This document shows positions 47,316-56,800 of a stretch of 64,000 bases of DNA, piece after piece. This DNA is from Dactylococcopsis salina PCC 8305 (GTDB lineage: Bacteria; Cyanobacteriota; Cyanobacteriia; Cyanobacteriales; Rubidibacteraceae). The first letter of the stretch is position 1. Every line of letters starts with the position of its first letter. The notes under the pieces were generated by a model that worked only from the letters and a program-made list of their open reading frames with translations, searched no databases and had not been told where the DNA came from. The stretch is taken from assembly GCF_000317615.1 (NCBI RefSeq), contig NC_019780.1, positions 2,253,840-2,317,839 of the forward strand, in the 5' to 3' direction. The translations under genes were made by a program, and so were the position numbers.

Positions 47316-48305
47316 TTAACCGCCAATTTGGGACATAGTGCGACTGTAGTTTCCCGTTAAAGTCCCGTTTTCTCGCTGTTTGAAGTTGATATCGGGTTTA
47401 ATGTCGAGAAGATGTTGCACTCGATCGCGCAGTTGTTGATAGTCTCGATCGTGCCGTAGTGCGGTTTTCAGGTCAATTTGTCCCGTTTCATTCAGTAAAC
47501 AAGGACGTAATAAACCGTCTGCACTCAACCGCATTCGGTTACATCGATCGCAGAAACATTCTGACATTTGAGAAATAAAGCCCAGTGTTCCTTTCGCCCC
47601 TGGAATTTGGAAGACATCCGCCGGTCCATTTCCTAAGACTTCTGAGGTTTCTAAGCCCCATTTTTGACGGATATTTTGCCGAATTTCTTCTGAGGGAATC
47701 CAAGCTCGATCGGCGTATAATTCAGGATTGCCAATTGGCATAAATTCAATAAAACGCACGTGCCAATTTTTGTCAAAAGTTAGAGCCGCTAAATCTAAAA
47801 TTTCTTGATCATTCACTCCTGGAATCACTACCACATTCAGTTTAAGGGGATCAAAACCCACCTGATGCGCCGCTAAAATTCCGTTCCAAGTTTGTTCCCA
47901 ACGACTGCGACCATGATTGCCAATAATACTATCAAAATTGTCAGGTTGGAGAGAATCTAAACTGATATTAATTCGTCTCAAACCTGCTTCATAAAGAGGC
48001 TTTGCGAATTTTTCCAAAAGAAAAGCATTGGTACTAATCGCTAAATCTTTAGTTTCAGGAAGACAGGTAATTGCTGCTACAATTTCTACTAAATCAGGAC
48101 GTAATAAAGGCTCACCTCCCGTTAAACGAAATTTATTAAAGCCGAGGGGAATAAAGACTTCTTTTAAGAGGGTAATAATTTCCTCTTTGGTGAGGAGACT
48201 TTCTCGCAGAAGATAATTTAATTCCTCATCACTGGGCATACAATAATGACAGCGAAAATTGCATCGATCGATTAAACTAATCCGAAGATAATCAATAGTT
48301 TGCAT
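47316..48305 (-). CDS. moaA: GTP 3',8-cyclase (molybdenum cofactor synthesis)
   Basis: 329 residues of a radical-SAM enzyme. The N-terminal 4Fe-4S motif CNFRCHYC (Cys15, 19, 22) is followed by [13 protein letters not shown]. The C-terminal second cluster motif is [20 protein letters not shown], and the essential C-terminal Gly-Gly (QIGG) is intact. It converts GTP to 3',8-cyclo-dihydro-GTP, the first step to molybdopterin. No other moa genes are adjacent. Confidence 0.96.
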   Translation of the reverse strand: MQTIDYLRISLIDRCNFRCHYCMPSDEELNYLLRESLLTKEEIITLLKEVFIPLGFNKFRLTGGEPLLRPDLVEIVAAITCLPETKDLAISTNAFLLEKFAKPLYEAGLRRINISLDSLQPDNFDSIIGNHGRSRWEQTWNGILAAHQVGFDPLKLNVVVIPGVNDQEILDLAALTFDKNWHVRFIEFMPIGNPELYADRAWIPSEEIRQNIRQKWGLETSEVLGNGPADVFQIPGAKGTLGFISQMSECFCDRCNRMRLSADGLLRPCLLNETGQIDLKTALRHDRDYQQLRDRVQHLLDIKPDINFKQRENGTLTGNYSRTMSQIGG

Positions 48306-48407
48306 AAAGATTTTATATGGAATTTAACCATTTCTCTGGGTTCGGTTTTGGGCTAGTTTAACACTTCATTAAAATCGAGAGCGGGATTGAGTATAGAGCT
48401 TGAATTA

Positions 48408-48509
48408 ATACCATTTTAGAAAAGTCAAGTTACCTTAAAGCCCCCCAACCCCCCAAGTTTGGGGGGCTTAAGTAGTCGATACTGTAGCGCCAATTCTCCA
48501 AAATGGTAT
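48408..48509. repeat. 102-bp nested palindrome (ATACCATTTT element), copy 1
   Basis: Outer arms ATACCATTTT and AAAATGGTAT enclose an inner hairpin (AAGCCCCCCAA with TTGGGGGGCTT-type complement). It lies just past the stop of the first Rpn-like paralog and probably ends its transcript. It has MITE-like structure: small, palindromic, multi-copy. Confidence 0.88.
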
Positions 48510-48532
48510 AAATATAAAATCGCGCTACTAAA

Positions 48533-49384
48533 CTACTGCTCTTGATTAATGAATTGAGTTACTTCTTCTGGGGAAAGTTCAGTAAGTTCAGCAATTTCCT
48601 CAATTGCCATGCCTCGACTTAAAAGGTTGCGGATGAATCTTCGCTGCGCGATCGTGATGCCTCGTTGTTCAGCTTCTTGAAGACGTTGTGTATAAACTGT
48701 TGATAACTGCATAAGAAATTCCCTCTCTTCACTTTCTAAACCTTGTTGCTCTTGCTGTCTTACTTCTAAGATAGCAACCATATTCGCTACAATTTCGAGC
48801 ATTCTATCCCGAAAGGGGTTGCTTGGCGGCAACTGCTGTAACTCTTCGATCGCCTGCATTTGTACTTTACCGCGACCAAAAATCCTTAAGAATAAGGTGT
48901 CGGGAGTGCGAGGGAGTTGGTGTATGGCAACGAGAACGGTTCTCAATCCTTCTACACAAAAGTAAAAGCCCTCCACCCAGTTATCTAAGTCTGGTTTCGC
49001 CCCAAATGCTTCAATTACTGAGTTGGAAATGGTCGGTGAGAGAATCCAGAGGGTAGGCGTTTCTTGTTCCGAGAATGGGGTTTGTTCTCTTCGGTAGCGT
49101 CGTTGTTGGCTTGCTTCTAAATCCAGTAATTTTTTCAAGCACTTCCGCACTTCTTTAACATCAATGGGATTACGATACGGTTCAATGACAGCAGGAGTTA
49201 ACGCCAATTTTCCCAAGAAACCTAATGCGGTTAAGTTAGCTTTCTTGTCGGGATCAGGAGTGAAAAAGAAATCAATTTCGCGAACTTCGGAAGCCACCTT
49301 AGAATCTACCTCGCTTTTTCCAAAAGAATAGAGCAATTCTTCAAGAGAATCTTTACTAAATTGGTCGTGAAGGTTTCGAGTCAA
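48533..49384 (-). CDS. Rpn-like PD-(D/E)XK family protein, paralog 1
   Basis: 283 residues. A nuclease-like N-terminal part begins LHDQFSKDSLEELLYSFG with SEVREIDFFFTPDPDKK (conserved acidic residue). A helical centre (FRDRMLEIVANMVAILEVRQ) follows. A C-terminal helix-turn-helix-like end reads RNLLSRGMAIEEIAELTELS. It belongs to a large cyanobacterial group often labelled flagellar assembly protein H or hypothetical. The start is a TTG without a clear ribosome-binding site. It is the shortest paralog, with one tetrapeptide unit (EQRG) before ITIAQRRF. Confidence 0.72.
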   Translation of the reverse strand: MTRNLHDQFSKDSLEELLYSFGKSEVDSKVASEVREIDFFFTPDPDKKANLTALGFLGKLALTPAVIEPYRNPIDVKEVRKCLKKLLDLEASQQRRYRREQTPFSEQETPTLWILSPTISNSVIEAFGAKPDLDNWVEGFYFCVEGLRTVLVAIHQLPRTPDTLFLRIFGRGKVQMQAIEELQQLPPSNPFRDRMLEIVANMVAILEVRQQEQQGLESEEREFLMQLSTVYTQRLQEAEQRGITIAQRRFIRNLLSRGMAIEEIAELTELSPEEVTQFINQEQ

Positions 49385-49513
49385 AAGAAAGAATCAGGGA
49401 TGAGTTTTTTTTATTATCTCATCTTGGGGTCTCAATTGTTGGTAACAATGGAAGCGCGATCGAATCTTGGATTCGGTGACCCTTCCGGTCAATCGAGCAT
49501 AGACCTTGAATTC

Positions 49514-49614
49514 ATACCATTTTGGAAAAGTCAAGTTACCTTAAAGCCCCCAACCCCCCAAGTTTGGGGGGCTTAAGTCGTCGATACTGTAGCGCCAATT
49601 CTCCAAAATGGTAT
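49514..49614. repeat. 101-bp ATACCATTTT element, copy 2
   Basis: Nearly identical to the copy at 48408, with arms ATACCATTTTGG and CCAAAATGGTAT. It follows the stop of paralog 2. The flanking TATAAAATCGCGCTACTAAA is also shared, so the copies moved together with the genes. Confidence 0.88.
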
Positions 49615-49637
49615 AAATATAAAATCGCGCTACTAAA

Positions 49638-50549
49638 CTACTGCTCTTGATTAATGAATTGAGTCACTTCTTCTGGGGAAAGTTCAGTGAGTTCAGCAAT
49701 TTCCTCAATTGCCATGCCTCGACTTAAGAGGTTACGGATGAATCTTCGTTGCGCGATCGCAATGCCACGCTCTTCACCGCGTTGTTCACCTCGTTGTTCA
49801 CCGCGTTGTTCACCGCGTTGTTCACCGCGTTGTTCAGCCTCTTGAAGACGTTGGGTATAAACTGTTGATAGTTGCATGAGAAATTCCCTCTCTTCACTTT
49901 CTAAACCTTGTTGCTCTTGCTGTCTTACTTCTAAGATAGCAACCATATTCGCTACAATTTCGAGCATTCTATCCCGAAAGGGGTTGCTTGGTGGCAACTG
50001 CTGTAACTCTTCGATCGCCTGCATTTGCACCTTACCGCGACCAAAAATCCTTAAAAATAAGGTATCCCGAGTGCGAGGGAGTTGGTGAATAGCTACCAAA
50101 ACGGTTCTGAATCCTTCGCCACAAAAATAGAAGCCCTCCACCCAGTTTTCTAAATCTGGTTCAGCTTTAAATGCTTCCAGCACTGAGTCAGAAATGGTCG
50201 GTGAGAGAATCCAGAGAGTCGGCGCTTCTTGTTCCGATAAAGGAGTTTGTTCTCTTCGGTAGCGTCGTTGTTGGCTTGCTTCTAAATCCAGTAACTTTTT
50301 TAAGCACTTCCGCACTTCCTTAACATCAATGGGATTACGATACGGTTCGATCATCGCTGGGGTTAACGCTAATTTCCCCAAGAAGCCTAATGCGGTTAAG
50401 TTAGCTTTCTTGTCGGGATCAGGAGTGAAAAAGAAATCAATTTCGCGAACTTCGGAAGCCACCTTAGAATCTACCTCGCTTTTTCCAAAAGAATAGAGCA
50501 ATTCTTCAAGAGAATCTTTACTAAATTGGTCGTGAAGGTTTCGAGTCAA
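49638..50549 (-). CDS. Rpn-like PD-(D/E)XK family protein, paralog 2
   Basis: 303 residues, almost identical to paralog 1 apart from a linker of tandem EQRG units (five or six, last EERG) encoded by 12-bp repeats at about 49771-49845. The 5' flank, including a GATGAG...CTCATC hairpin and GTTGGCAAC, is shared with the other copies. The start is again TTG. Function is inferred only at family level. Confidence 0.72.
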   Translation of the reverse strand: MTRNLHDQFSKDSLEELLYSFGKSEVDSKVASEVREIDFFFTPDPDKKANLTALGFLGKLALTPAMIEPYRNPIDVKEVRKCLKKLLDLEASQQRRYRREQTPLSEQEAPTLWILSPTISDSVLEAFKAEPDLENWVEGFYFCGEGFRTVLVAIHQLPRTRDTLFLRIFGRGKVQMQAIEELQQLPPSNPFRDRMLEIVANMVAILEVRQQEQQGLESEEREFLMQLSTVYTQRLQEAEQRGEQRGEQRGEQRGEQRGEERGIAIAQRRFIRNLLSRGMAIEEIAELTELSPEEVTQFINQEQ

Positions 50550-50728
50550 AAGAAAGAATCAGGGATGAGTTTTTTTTATTATCTCATCTTGAGTTCCCTA
50601 ATTGTTGGCAACAATGGAAGCGCGATCGCGCTTCTTTAGCTTACTTTACCCATGTTTTGCCCCTCACCCAACACCGCTCTAACCAACCTTGTAAAATTAA
50701 TTTCAGAACCTTCCAGCAGTTAACCCTT

Positions 50729-51307
50729 ATGACGACTACCACCCTCAACCTCAATCCCATCATTCAATTAAGCAAAGAACAATTTTACACCCTATGTGCA
50801 ATCAACCCCGACACCAAGCTAGAGCTCAACGCTAACGGAGAATTAATTGTTATGTCGCCCACAGGTGGAGAAACCAGTGCTTGGAATGCTGAACTCATTA
50901 TTGATTTAGGTGTATGGAATCGCCAAACGGGGTTGGGAAAAACCTTTGATTCTTCTGGGGGATTTGCTTTACCCAATGGCGCACAGCGATCGCCTGATGT
51001 CGCCTGGATTCCGTTAGAAAAATGGAACGCACTAACAACAGAGGAAAAGAAGGGCTTTCTCCCCCTGTGTCCTGATTTTGTCATGGAACTGCTATCTCCC
51101 TCAGATTCTTGGAAGCCAGGAACTGAGAAAATGGAAGAATATAAAGAAAATGGCTGTCGCTTAGGTTGGCTAATTGAACCACGAAATAAGCGAGTTGCGA
51201 TCTACCGCGCCAAACAAGCGGTAGAAATTTTAGAAGCTCCCAAGTTTCTTTCTGGGGAAGATGTTTTGAAGGGATTTCACTTAAATCTTGCCAAAATCTG
51301 GCGGTAA
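50729..51307 (+). CDS. Uma2 family (DUF820) endonuclease-like protein
   Basis: 192 residues from ATG 50729, where the family normally starts (MTTTTLNLNPIIQLSKEQF); the frame is open for 24 more codons upstream. Visible are LELNANGELIVMSPTGGETS, RSPDVAWIPLEKW (Asp), PDFVMELLSPSD (Glu) and GCRLGWLIEPRNKRV. It sits between paralogs 2 and 3 on the opposite strand. It is only distantly similar to the Uma2 at 39874. Confidence 0.9.
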   Translation: MTTTTLNLNPIIQLSKEQFYTLCAINPDTKLELNANGELIVMSPTGGETSAWNAELIIDLGVWNRQTGLGKTFDSSGGFALPNGAQRSPDVAWIPLEKWNALTTEEKKGFLPLCPDFVMELLSPSDSWKPGTEKMEEYKENGCRLGWLIEPRNKRVAIYRAKQAVEILEAPKFLSGEDVLKGFHLNLAKIWR

Positions 51308-51320
51308 AAGTTCTTATTGT

Positions 51321-51347
51321 TTGTCCTTCGACAGGCTCAGGAACACC
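51321..51347. repeat. TTCGACAGGCTCAGGAACA dispersed motif
   Basis: A short sequence just after the Uma2 stop with a CCTTCGACAGGCTCAGG foldback. The same string is scattered in many bacterial genomes, as I recall. It may act as a terminator or transposon footprint. Confidence 0.4.
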
Positions 51348-51393
51348 TTCGTCCTTTGTTGACTAATAACAAATAACAAATAACAAAAATAGA

Positions 51394-52320
51394 CTAAGAA
51401 ACGCTATACTGTTCATCTTGATTAATCAGTTGAGTGACTTCTTCCGGGGAAAGTTCGGTGAGTTCAGCAATTTCCTCAATTGTCATGCCTCGACTTAAAA
51501 GGTTGCGGATGAATCTTCGCTGCGCCAGTTTCACCCCTTGTTCAATACCTTGTTCAATACCTTGTTCAATACCTTGTTCAACGCCACGCTCTTCACCTCG
51601 TTGTTCAGCCTCTTGAAGGCGTTGAGTATAAACCGTTGATAACTGCATCAGAAATTCCCTCTCTTCACTTTCTAAACCTTGTTGCTCTTGCTGTCTTACT
51701 TCTAAGATAGCAACCATATTCGCTACAATTTCGAGCATTCTATCCCGAAAGGGATTGCTTGGCGGCAACTGCTGTAACTCTTCGAGCGCCTGCATTTGTA
51801 CTTTACCGCGACCAAAAATCCTTAAAAATAAGGTGTCGGGAGTGCGAGGAAGTTGGTGTACGGCAACGAGAACGGTTCTCAATCCTTCTCCACAAAAGTA
51901 AAAGCCCTCCACCCAGTTTTCTAAGTCTGGTTTCGCCCCGAATGCTTCAATTACTGAGTTGGAAATGGTCGGTGAGAGAATCCAGAGAGTCGGCGCTTCT
52001 TGTTCCGATAAAGGAGTTTGTTCTCTTCGGTAGCGTCGTTGTTGGCTTGCTTCCAAATCCAGTAATTTTTTCAAGCACTTTCGCACTTCTTTAACATCAA
52101 TGGGATTACGATACGGTTCGATCATCGCTGGGGTTAATGCTAATTTTCCCAAGAAACCTAATGCGGTTAAGTTAGCTTTCTTGTCGGGATCAGGAGTAAA
52201 AAAGAAATCAATTTCGCGAACTTCGGAAGCCACCTTAGAATCTACCTCGCTTTTTCCAAAGGAATAGAGCAATTCTTCGAGAGAATCTTTGCTAAATTGG
52301 TCGTGAAGGTTTCGAGTCAA
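51394..52320 (-). CDS. Rpn-like PD-(D/E)XK family protein, paralog 3
   Basis: 308 residues, the longest copy. The linker combines EQRG, EERG and four EQGI/EQGV units, so both repeat types seen in the other paralogs meet here. The C-terminus differs slightly (LINQDEQYSVS). The 101-bp element normally found after the stop is missing in this copy. Confidence 0.72.
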   Translation of the reverse strand: MTRNLHDQFSKDSLEELLYSFGKSEVDSKVASEVREIDFFFTPDPDKKANLTALGFLGKLALTPAMIEPYRNPIDVKEVRKCLKKLLDLEASQQRRYRREQTPLSEQEAPTLWILSPTISNSVIEAFGAKPDLENWVEGFYFCGEGLRTVLVAVHQLPRTPDTLFLRIFGRGKVQMQALEELQQLPPSNPFRDRMLEIVANMVAILEVRQQEQQGLESEEREFLMQLSTVYTQRLQEAEQRGEERGVEQGIEQGIEQGIEQGVKLAQRRFIRNLLSRGMTIEEIAELTELSPEEVTQLINQDEQYSVS

Positions 52321-52382
52321 AAGAATTAGGGATGAGTTTTTCCTATTATCTCATCTTGAGTTCCCTAATTGTTGGCAACAAT

Positions 52383-52419
52383 GGAAGCGCGATCGAATCT
52401 TGGATTCGATCGCGCTTCC
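52383..52419. repeat. Perfect 17-bp-stem hairpin built on HIP1-like sequence
   Basis: GGAAGCGCGATCGAATC and its exact reverse complement are separated by TTG. It lies between paralogs 3 and 4. The related sequence at about 49450-49488 keeps the left arm but has lost part of the right arm. Confidence 0.85.
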
Positions 52420-52446
52420 GGTCAATCGAGCATAGACCTTGAATTC

Positions 52447-52547
52447 ATACCATTTTGGAAAAGTCAAGTTACCTTAAAGCCCCCAACCCCCCAAGTTTGG
52501 GGGGCTTAAGTCGTCGATACTGTAGCGCCAATTCTCCAAAATGGTAT
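52447..52547. repeat. 101-bp ATACCATTTT element, copy 3
   Basis: Same size and arms as the copy at 49514, following the stop of paralog 4. The internal CCCCCC/GGGGGG hairpin is intact. Confidence 0.88.
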
Positions 52548-52570
52548 AAATCTAAAATCGCGCTACTAAA

Positions 52571-53434
52571 CTACTGCTCTTGATTAATGAGTTGAGTTAC
52601 TTCTTCTGGAGAAAGTTCAGTGAGTTCAGCAATTTCCTCAATTGTCATGCCTCGACTTAAAAGGTTACGGATCAATCTTTTTTGTGCAAGTTTAACCCCT
52701 TGTTCAATGCCTTGTTGAGTTGCCTCTTCTAGACGTTGGGTATAAACCGTTGATAACTGCATAAGAAATTCCCTCTCTTCACTTTCTAAACCTTGTTGCT
52801 CTTGCTGTCTTACTTCTAAGATAGCAACCATATTCGCTACAATTTCGAGCATTCTATCCCGAAAGGGATTGCTTGGTGGCAACTGCTGTAACTCTTCGAT
52901 CGCCTGCATTTGTACCTTACCGCGACCAAATATTCTTAAGAATAAGGTATCGGAAGTGCGAGGGAGTTGGTGTATGGCAACGAGAATCGTTCTCAATCCT
53001 TCTCCACAAAAGTAAAAGCCCTCCACCCAGTTTTCTAAATCTGGTTTCGCTCGAAATGCTTCCAGCACTGAGTCAGAAATGGTCGGTGAGAGAATCCAGA
53101 GAGTGGGCGCTTCTTGTTCCGATAAAGGAGTTTGTTCTCTTCGGTAGCGTCGTTGTTGGCTTGCTTCTAAATCCAGTAATTTTTTCAAGCACTTCCGCAC
53201 TTCTTTAACATCAATGGGATTACGATACGGTTCAATGACAGCAGGAGTTAACGCCAATTTTCCCAAGAAACCTAATGCGGTTAAGTTAGCTTTCTTGTCG
53301 GGATCAGGAGTGAAAAAGAAATCAATTTCGCGAACTTCGGAAGCCACCTTAGAATCTACCTCGCTTTTTCCAAAAGAATAGAGCAATTCTTCGAGAGAAT
53401 CTTTACTAAATTGGTCGTGAAGGTTTCGAGTCAA
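52571..53434 (-). CDS. Rpn-like PD-(D/E)XK family protein, paralog 4
   Basis: 287 residues. The linker is short and of the EQG type (QQGIEQGVKLAQKRL). The nuclease-like part and the C-terminal helix-turn-helix-like end match the other copies with a few substitutions. TTG start. Confidence 0.72.
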   Translation of the reverse strand: MTRNLHDQFSKDSLEELLYSFGKSEVDSKVASEVREIDFFFTPDPDKKANLTALGFLGKLALTPAVIEPYRNPIDVKEVRKCLKKLLDLEASQQRRYRREQTPLSEQEAPTLWILSPTISDSVLEAFRAKPDLENWVEGFYFCGEGLRTILVAIHQLPRTSDTLFLRIFGRGKVQMQAIEELQQLPPSNPFRDRMLEIVANMVAILEVRQQEQQGLESEEREFLMQLSTVYTQRLEEATQQGIEQGVKLAQKRLIRNLLSRGMTIEEIAELTELSPEEVTQLINQEQ

Positions 53435-53815
53435 AAGAAAGAATCAGGGATGAGTTTTACCTATTATCTCATCTTGAGTTCCCTAATTGTTGGCAACAAT
53501 GGAAGCGCGATCGGGCTACTGATTCATTGCATCGCGCTTTAGACTGATTACCATAGCCAAATCGTGCCAATGGTTATGATAACTGATTACTGATTTAGAG
53601 GTAAGGCGAGAGAAACCAGAAAACTTAGAACTAGAACTCTCTTAAAGATTGTGAGAGCAGTCTAGGTAAGTATTGCAAGCATCTATCCCACTTCAATTAA
53701 AGATTTTACATTGTGATCGGAAAATGCTAAGTTGCTCATAAATAACGTTTTTGTTTGTGATTTAACTTTCTTGACAAAAAAATAAATAGTCTCACAGTGA
53801 GGAGTAAATAAACCA
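53435..53815. other. Non-coding upstream region of the RTX adhesin
   Basis: No gene is supportable here. The left part repeats the paralog 5' flank (GTTGGCAACAATGGAAGCGC). The right part is AT-rich and ends in GAGGAG (about 53799), the ribosome-binding site of the next gene, so the promoter should lie in about 53680-53790. Confidence 0.6.
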
Positions 53816-56800
53816 ATGGCAGATTTTAACGGAGATGACAACGACAATAATCTTGTTGGTAACGACAATGAAGATGATGTGATTCAGGGGTTTGATGGCA
53901 ATGATTCTCTAGTTGGTTTAGGCGGTAATGATCGTTTGATCGGTGGATTTGGCAACGACACTCTCGACGGTGGATTTGGCAACGACACTCTCAACGGTGG
54001 CAATGGTGATGATATTTACCAGATTAGCCGTGATTTGAGCGGTGTTAACACCATCAATGATGTTGCTGGGAATGATACGCTAGAAATTTTTGACACCGAA
54101 GGGACTGCCTTCCAAGTTTCCTTAGAAGCACCCACGGTAGGATTAATCGGAATTGAAAGAGATGGGGCTAACGTTTTAGTTGATATCGTTGCTGATGGCA
54201 TTGCCGATGACCTAATCGTTGAAGATTTCTTTGCTTCTGCCAATAGCAATACTCCAGGTGCAGGATTTATTGAAACTTTTGGCGTTACCTCTGGCAGAGA
54301 TGTCCAAGATTTCTTGGCGGTTAATGTCCCTCCCGAAAATCAGCCTCCTGTGGTTGGTATCGGTAACTTTGAGATTGATGAATTTGCTGCCAACGGAACA
54401 CAATTCGGTCAGCTAGACATTAGCGACCCAGATGGGGATGATTTAACGGTTAGCTTGAGTGAAGCCTCTCAAGTCCGTCTGATCAATACATTTACAGGGG
54501 GAGAAACAGAAGACCCCGATGTTGATGGTGATGGTGATGCGCCCTTTGCGATTGACAATGAAGGGGTAATTACTGTTAACGATACCGATGATCTCGGACC
54601 TTTATTTGAAGTGGTTTCGTTTGGTAATTTCTTCGCATTTACTCGGACTGTTCCTTCCTTTGACTTAACAGTAGAAGTAAGCGACGGTGAAGCAACAACT
54701 GAGGGAGCCTCCAGTATTGATGTCAACCTTGGTCGTCCCGCCTTTGGCTTTGGTGATCCTCACGTTACCACCTTTGACCGTAATAGCTTCGGCTTCCAAG
54801 TGGTGGGTGAGTTCACTCTCATTGAGTCCACTGATGAAAATAACCCGTTAAACATTCAGGCTCGCACCGCCCCTGCTATTCAGGAAAACGGAGAACCTTC
54901 AGATCGACTGTCCAACTACACCGCCATTGGAACTGAAATTGATGGCAATACCGTTGCGATTTATGCAGGAGAAGAAAATCCTGTGTTTGTCGATGGTGAA
55001 GCCGTAACCGATTTTGGTGTAGCTGGAATCGAAGTGGGAGATGGCGGTCGCATTGTTAACTTGGGTAATGGCTTCTTTAACATTAGCCTCGGCGGTGAAG
55101 CCCAAGAACGGATCGTTGTACAAGTTTTTGAAAACCGCATTGATCCTCGTTTCTTCCTTTCTGAGGAACGTAATGGCAACATTACAGGTGTCATGGGGAA
55201 TAAAGATGGCGATCCCAGTAATGACATCGTTGACAGCAACGGTGATGTGATTCAAGAGGCAACCTTTGAACAAATTAACGGTGAGTTTGCTGAGGCCTTC
55301 CGTATTACTGACGGTGCCAATTCTTTACTCTTACGGGATGGAGAAGATATTGAAAACATCAACAATCCTGATTTCCCTGCCGAAGAAGTGACCCTCGCCA
55401 GCTTAGAAGCGGAGTTAGGCACAGAAGCCTTCAATGAAATTGTTGCCCAAGTCGAAGAAGCGGGTGTTCCCGAAGGATTCTTACGGACTTCAGCGATTAT
55501 CGACTTTGCCACCACAGGGGATGATACCTTTATTGGTTCCGCTCTCAATGTGGCTGGTGGTAATGCGACACCAGAAGTAGATAATGCTGTCTTCACTATT
55601 GAAGAAGATTTAGCCGATGGTGAAGTGGTCGGAACTGTCTCAATCCAAGACGGTGATGATGGTTTAGAAAACCTCGAAGTCAGCATCAGTGCTGGAAATG
55701 AAGATATTGATGGTGATGGGGAAGCTCCGTTTGCGATCGATGGACAGGGACAAATCACAATCAATGATAGCGGTGATTTAGATGCTTTCGGTTTTACCTT
55801 AAGCGTCACGGCAACTGACCCTCTAGGTGCAACAGCTACGGGTTCGGTTACTATTGCTTTTAATCCTCCTGATGTTGATCAGCCCCCAAGCGTAGCAGCA
55901 AATGTCAATGAGATTCGTGAAAACAGCGTTGAGGGAACGATCGTCGGTCAGGCGATCGCCGTTGATGCCGAAGGCGATGACTTCACCTTTGGTCTCGATG
56001 GTGAGTTAGACCCCAACGGTAATGGCACAGATGCCTTCACCATTGCTCCTGAAAACGGTTTAATTACCGTTGCTGACCCTGGCGATTTAGACTTTGAAAC
56101 CACACCGAGTTTTGGGTTTGATATTACTGCAACTCAGACCAATGATGATACGATTATTGGCACAAGTACAGTTACCGTCAACTTAATTGATAATGATGAT
56201 GAGACAGCAACCCCAACGTTTAATCTCGATGTGGATGAGAACGGCGTTGCCAACGGTTCAGTCGATGGCTTAAATATCTTGAATTTCCTATTCGGCTTAG
56301 GGGCCCAAACCATGGATACCAGTCAAGCCCCCGACGAAGTTGGTCAGCAAAACATCTTTGATAACATCCAGGAGGGACTCGACATCGACAATCCGGCCCT
56401 TGATGTGGATCGAAGTGGAGTTGCTAACGGTTCGGTAGATGGCTTGAACATCCTGCGAGTTTTGGCAAACTTGGGACCCGAACAAATGGATATTAGCCAA
56501 ACCGACCTTGGTCAGCAAAATGTGTTTGATAACGTTCAAGCCTTAGACATACCAGGTGATGATATCCTTGTCGAACCAATTCAACCAGAAGATGGGATTC
56601 CCAATCATGTTGTTGAGGCAAACTTAACCTCTCCTGTAGAAGCAGGTTCGGAAGTTGAGATCAATCTCTCTTACCGTACAGAAGACCCAGAAGCCGCTAA
56701 TGCAGAATTTTTAAGTTTTTCAGTAGCTGTGGATTCTTCAGTGTTGCAACTAGAAGATACTAACCCTGATTTGTCAGGCATTCAGCTACCAGAAGGAACA

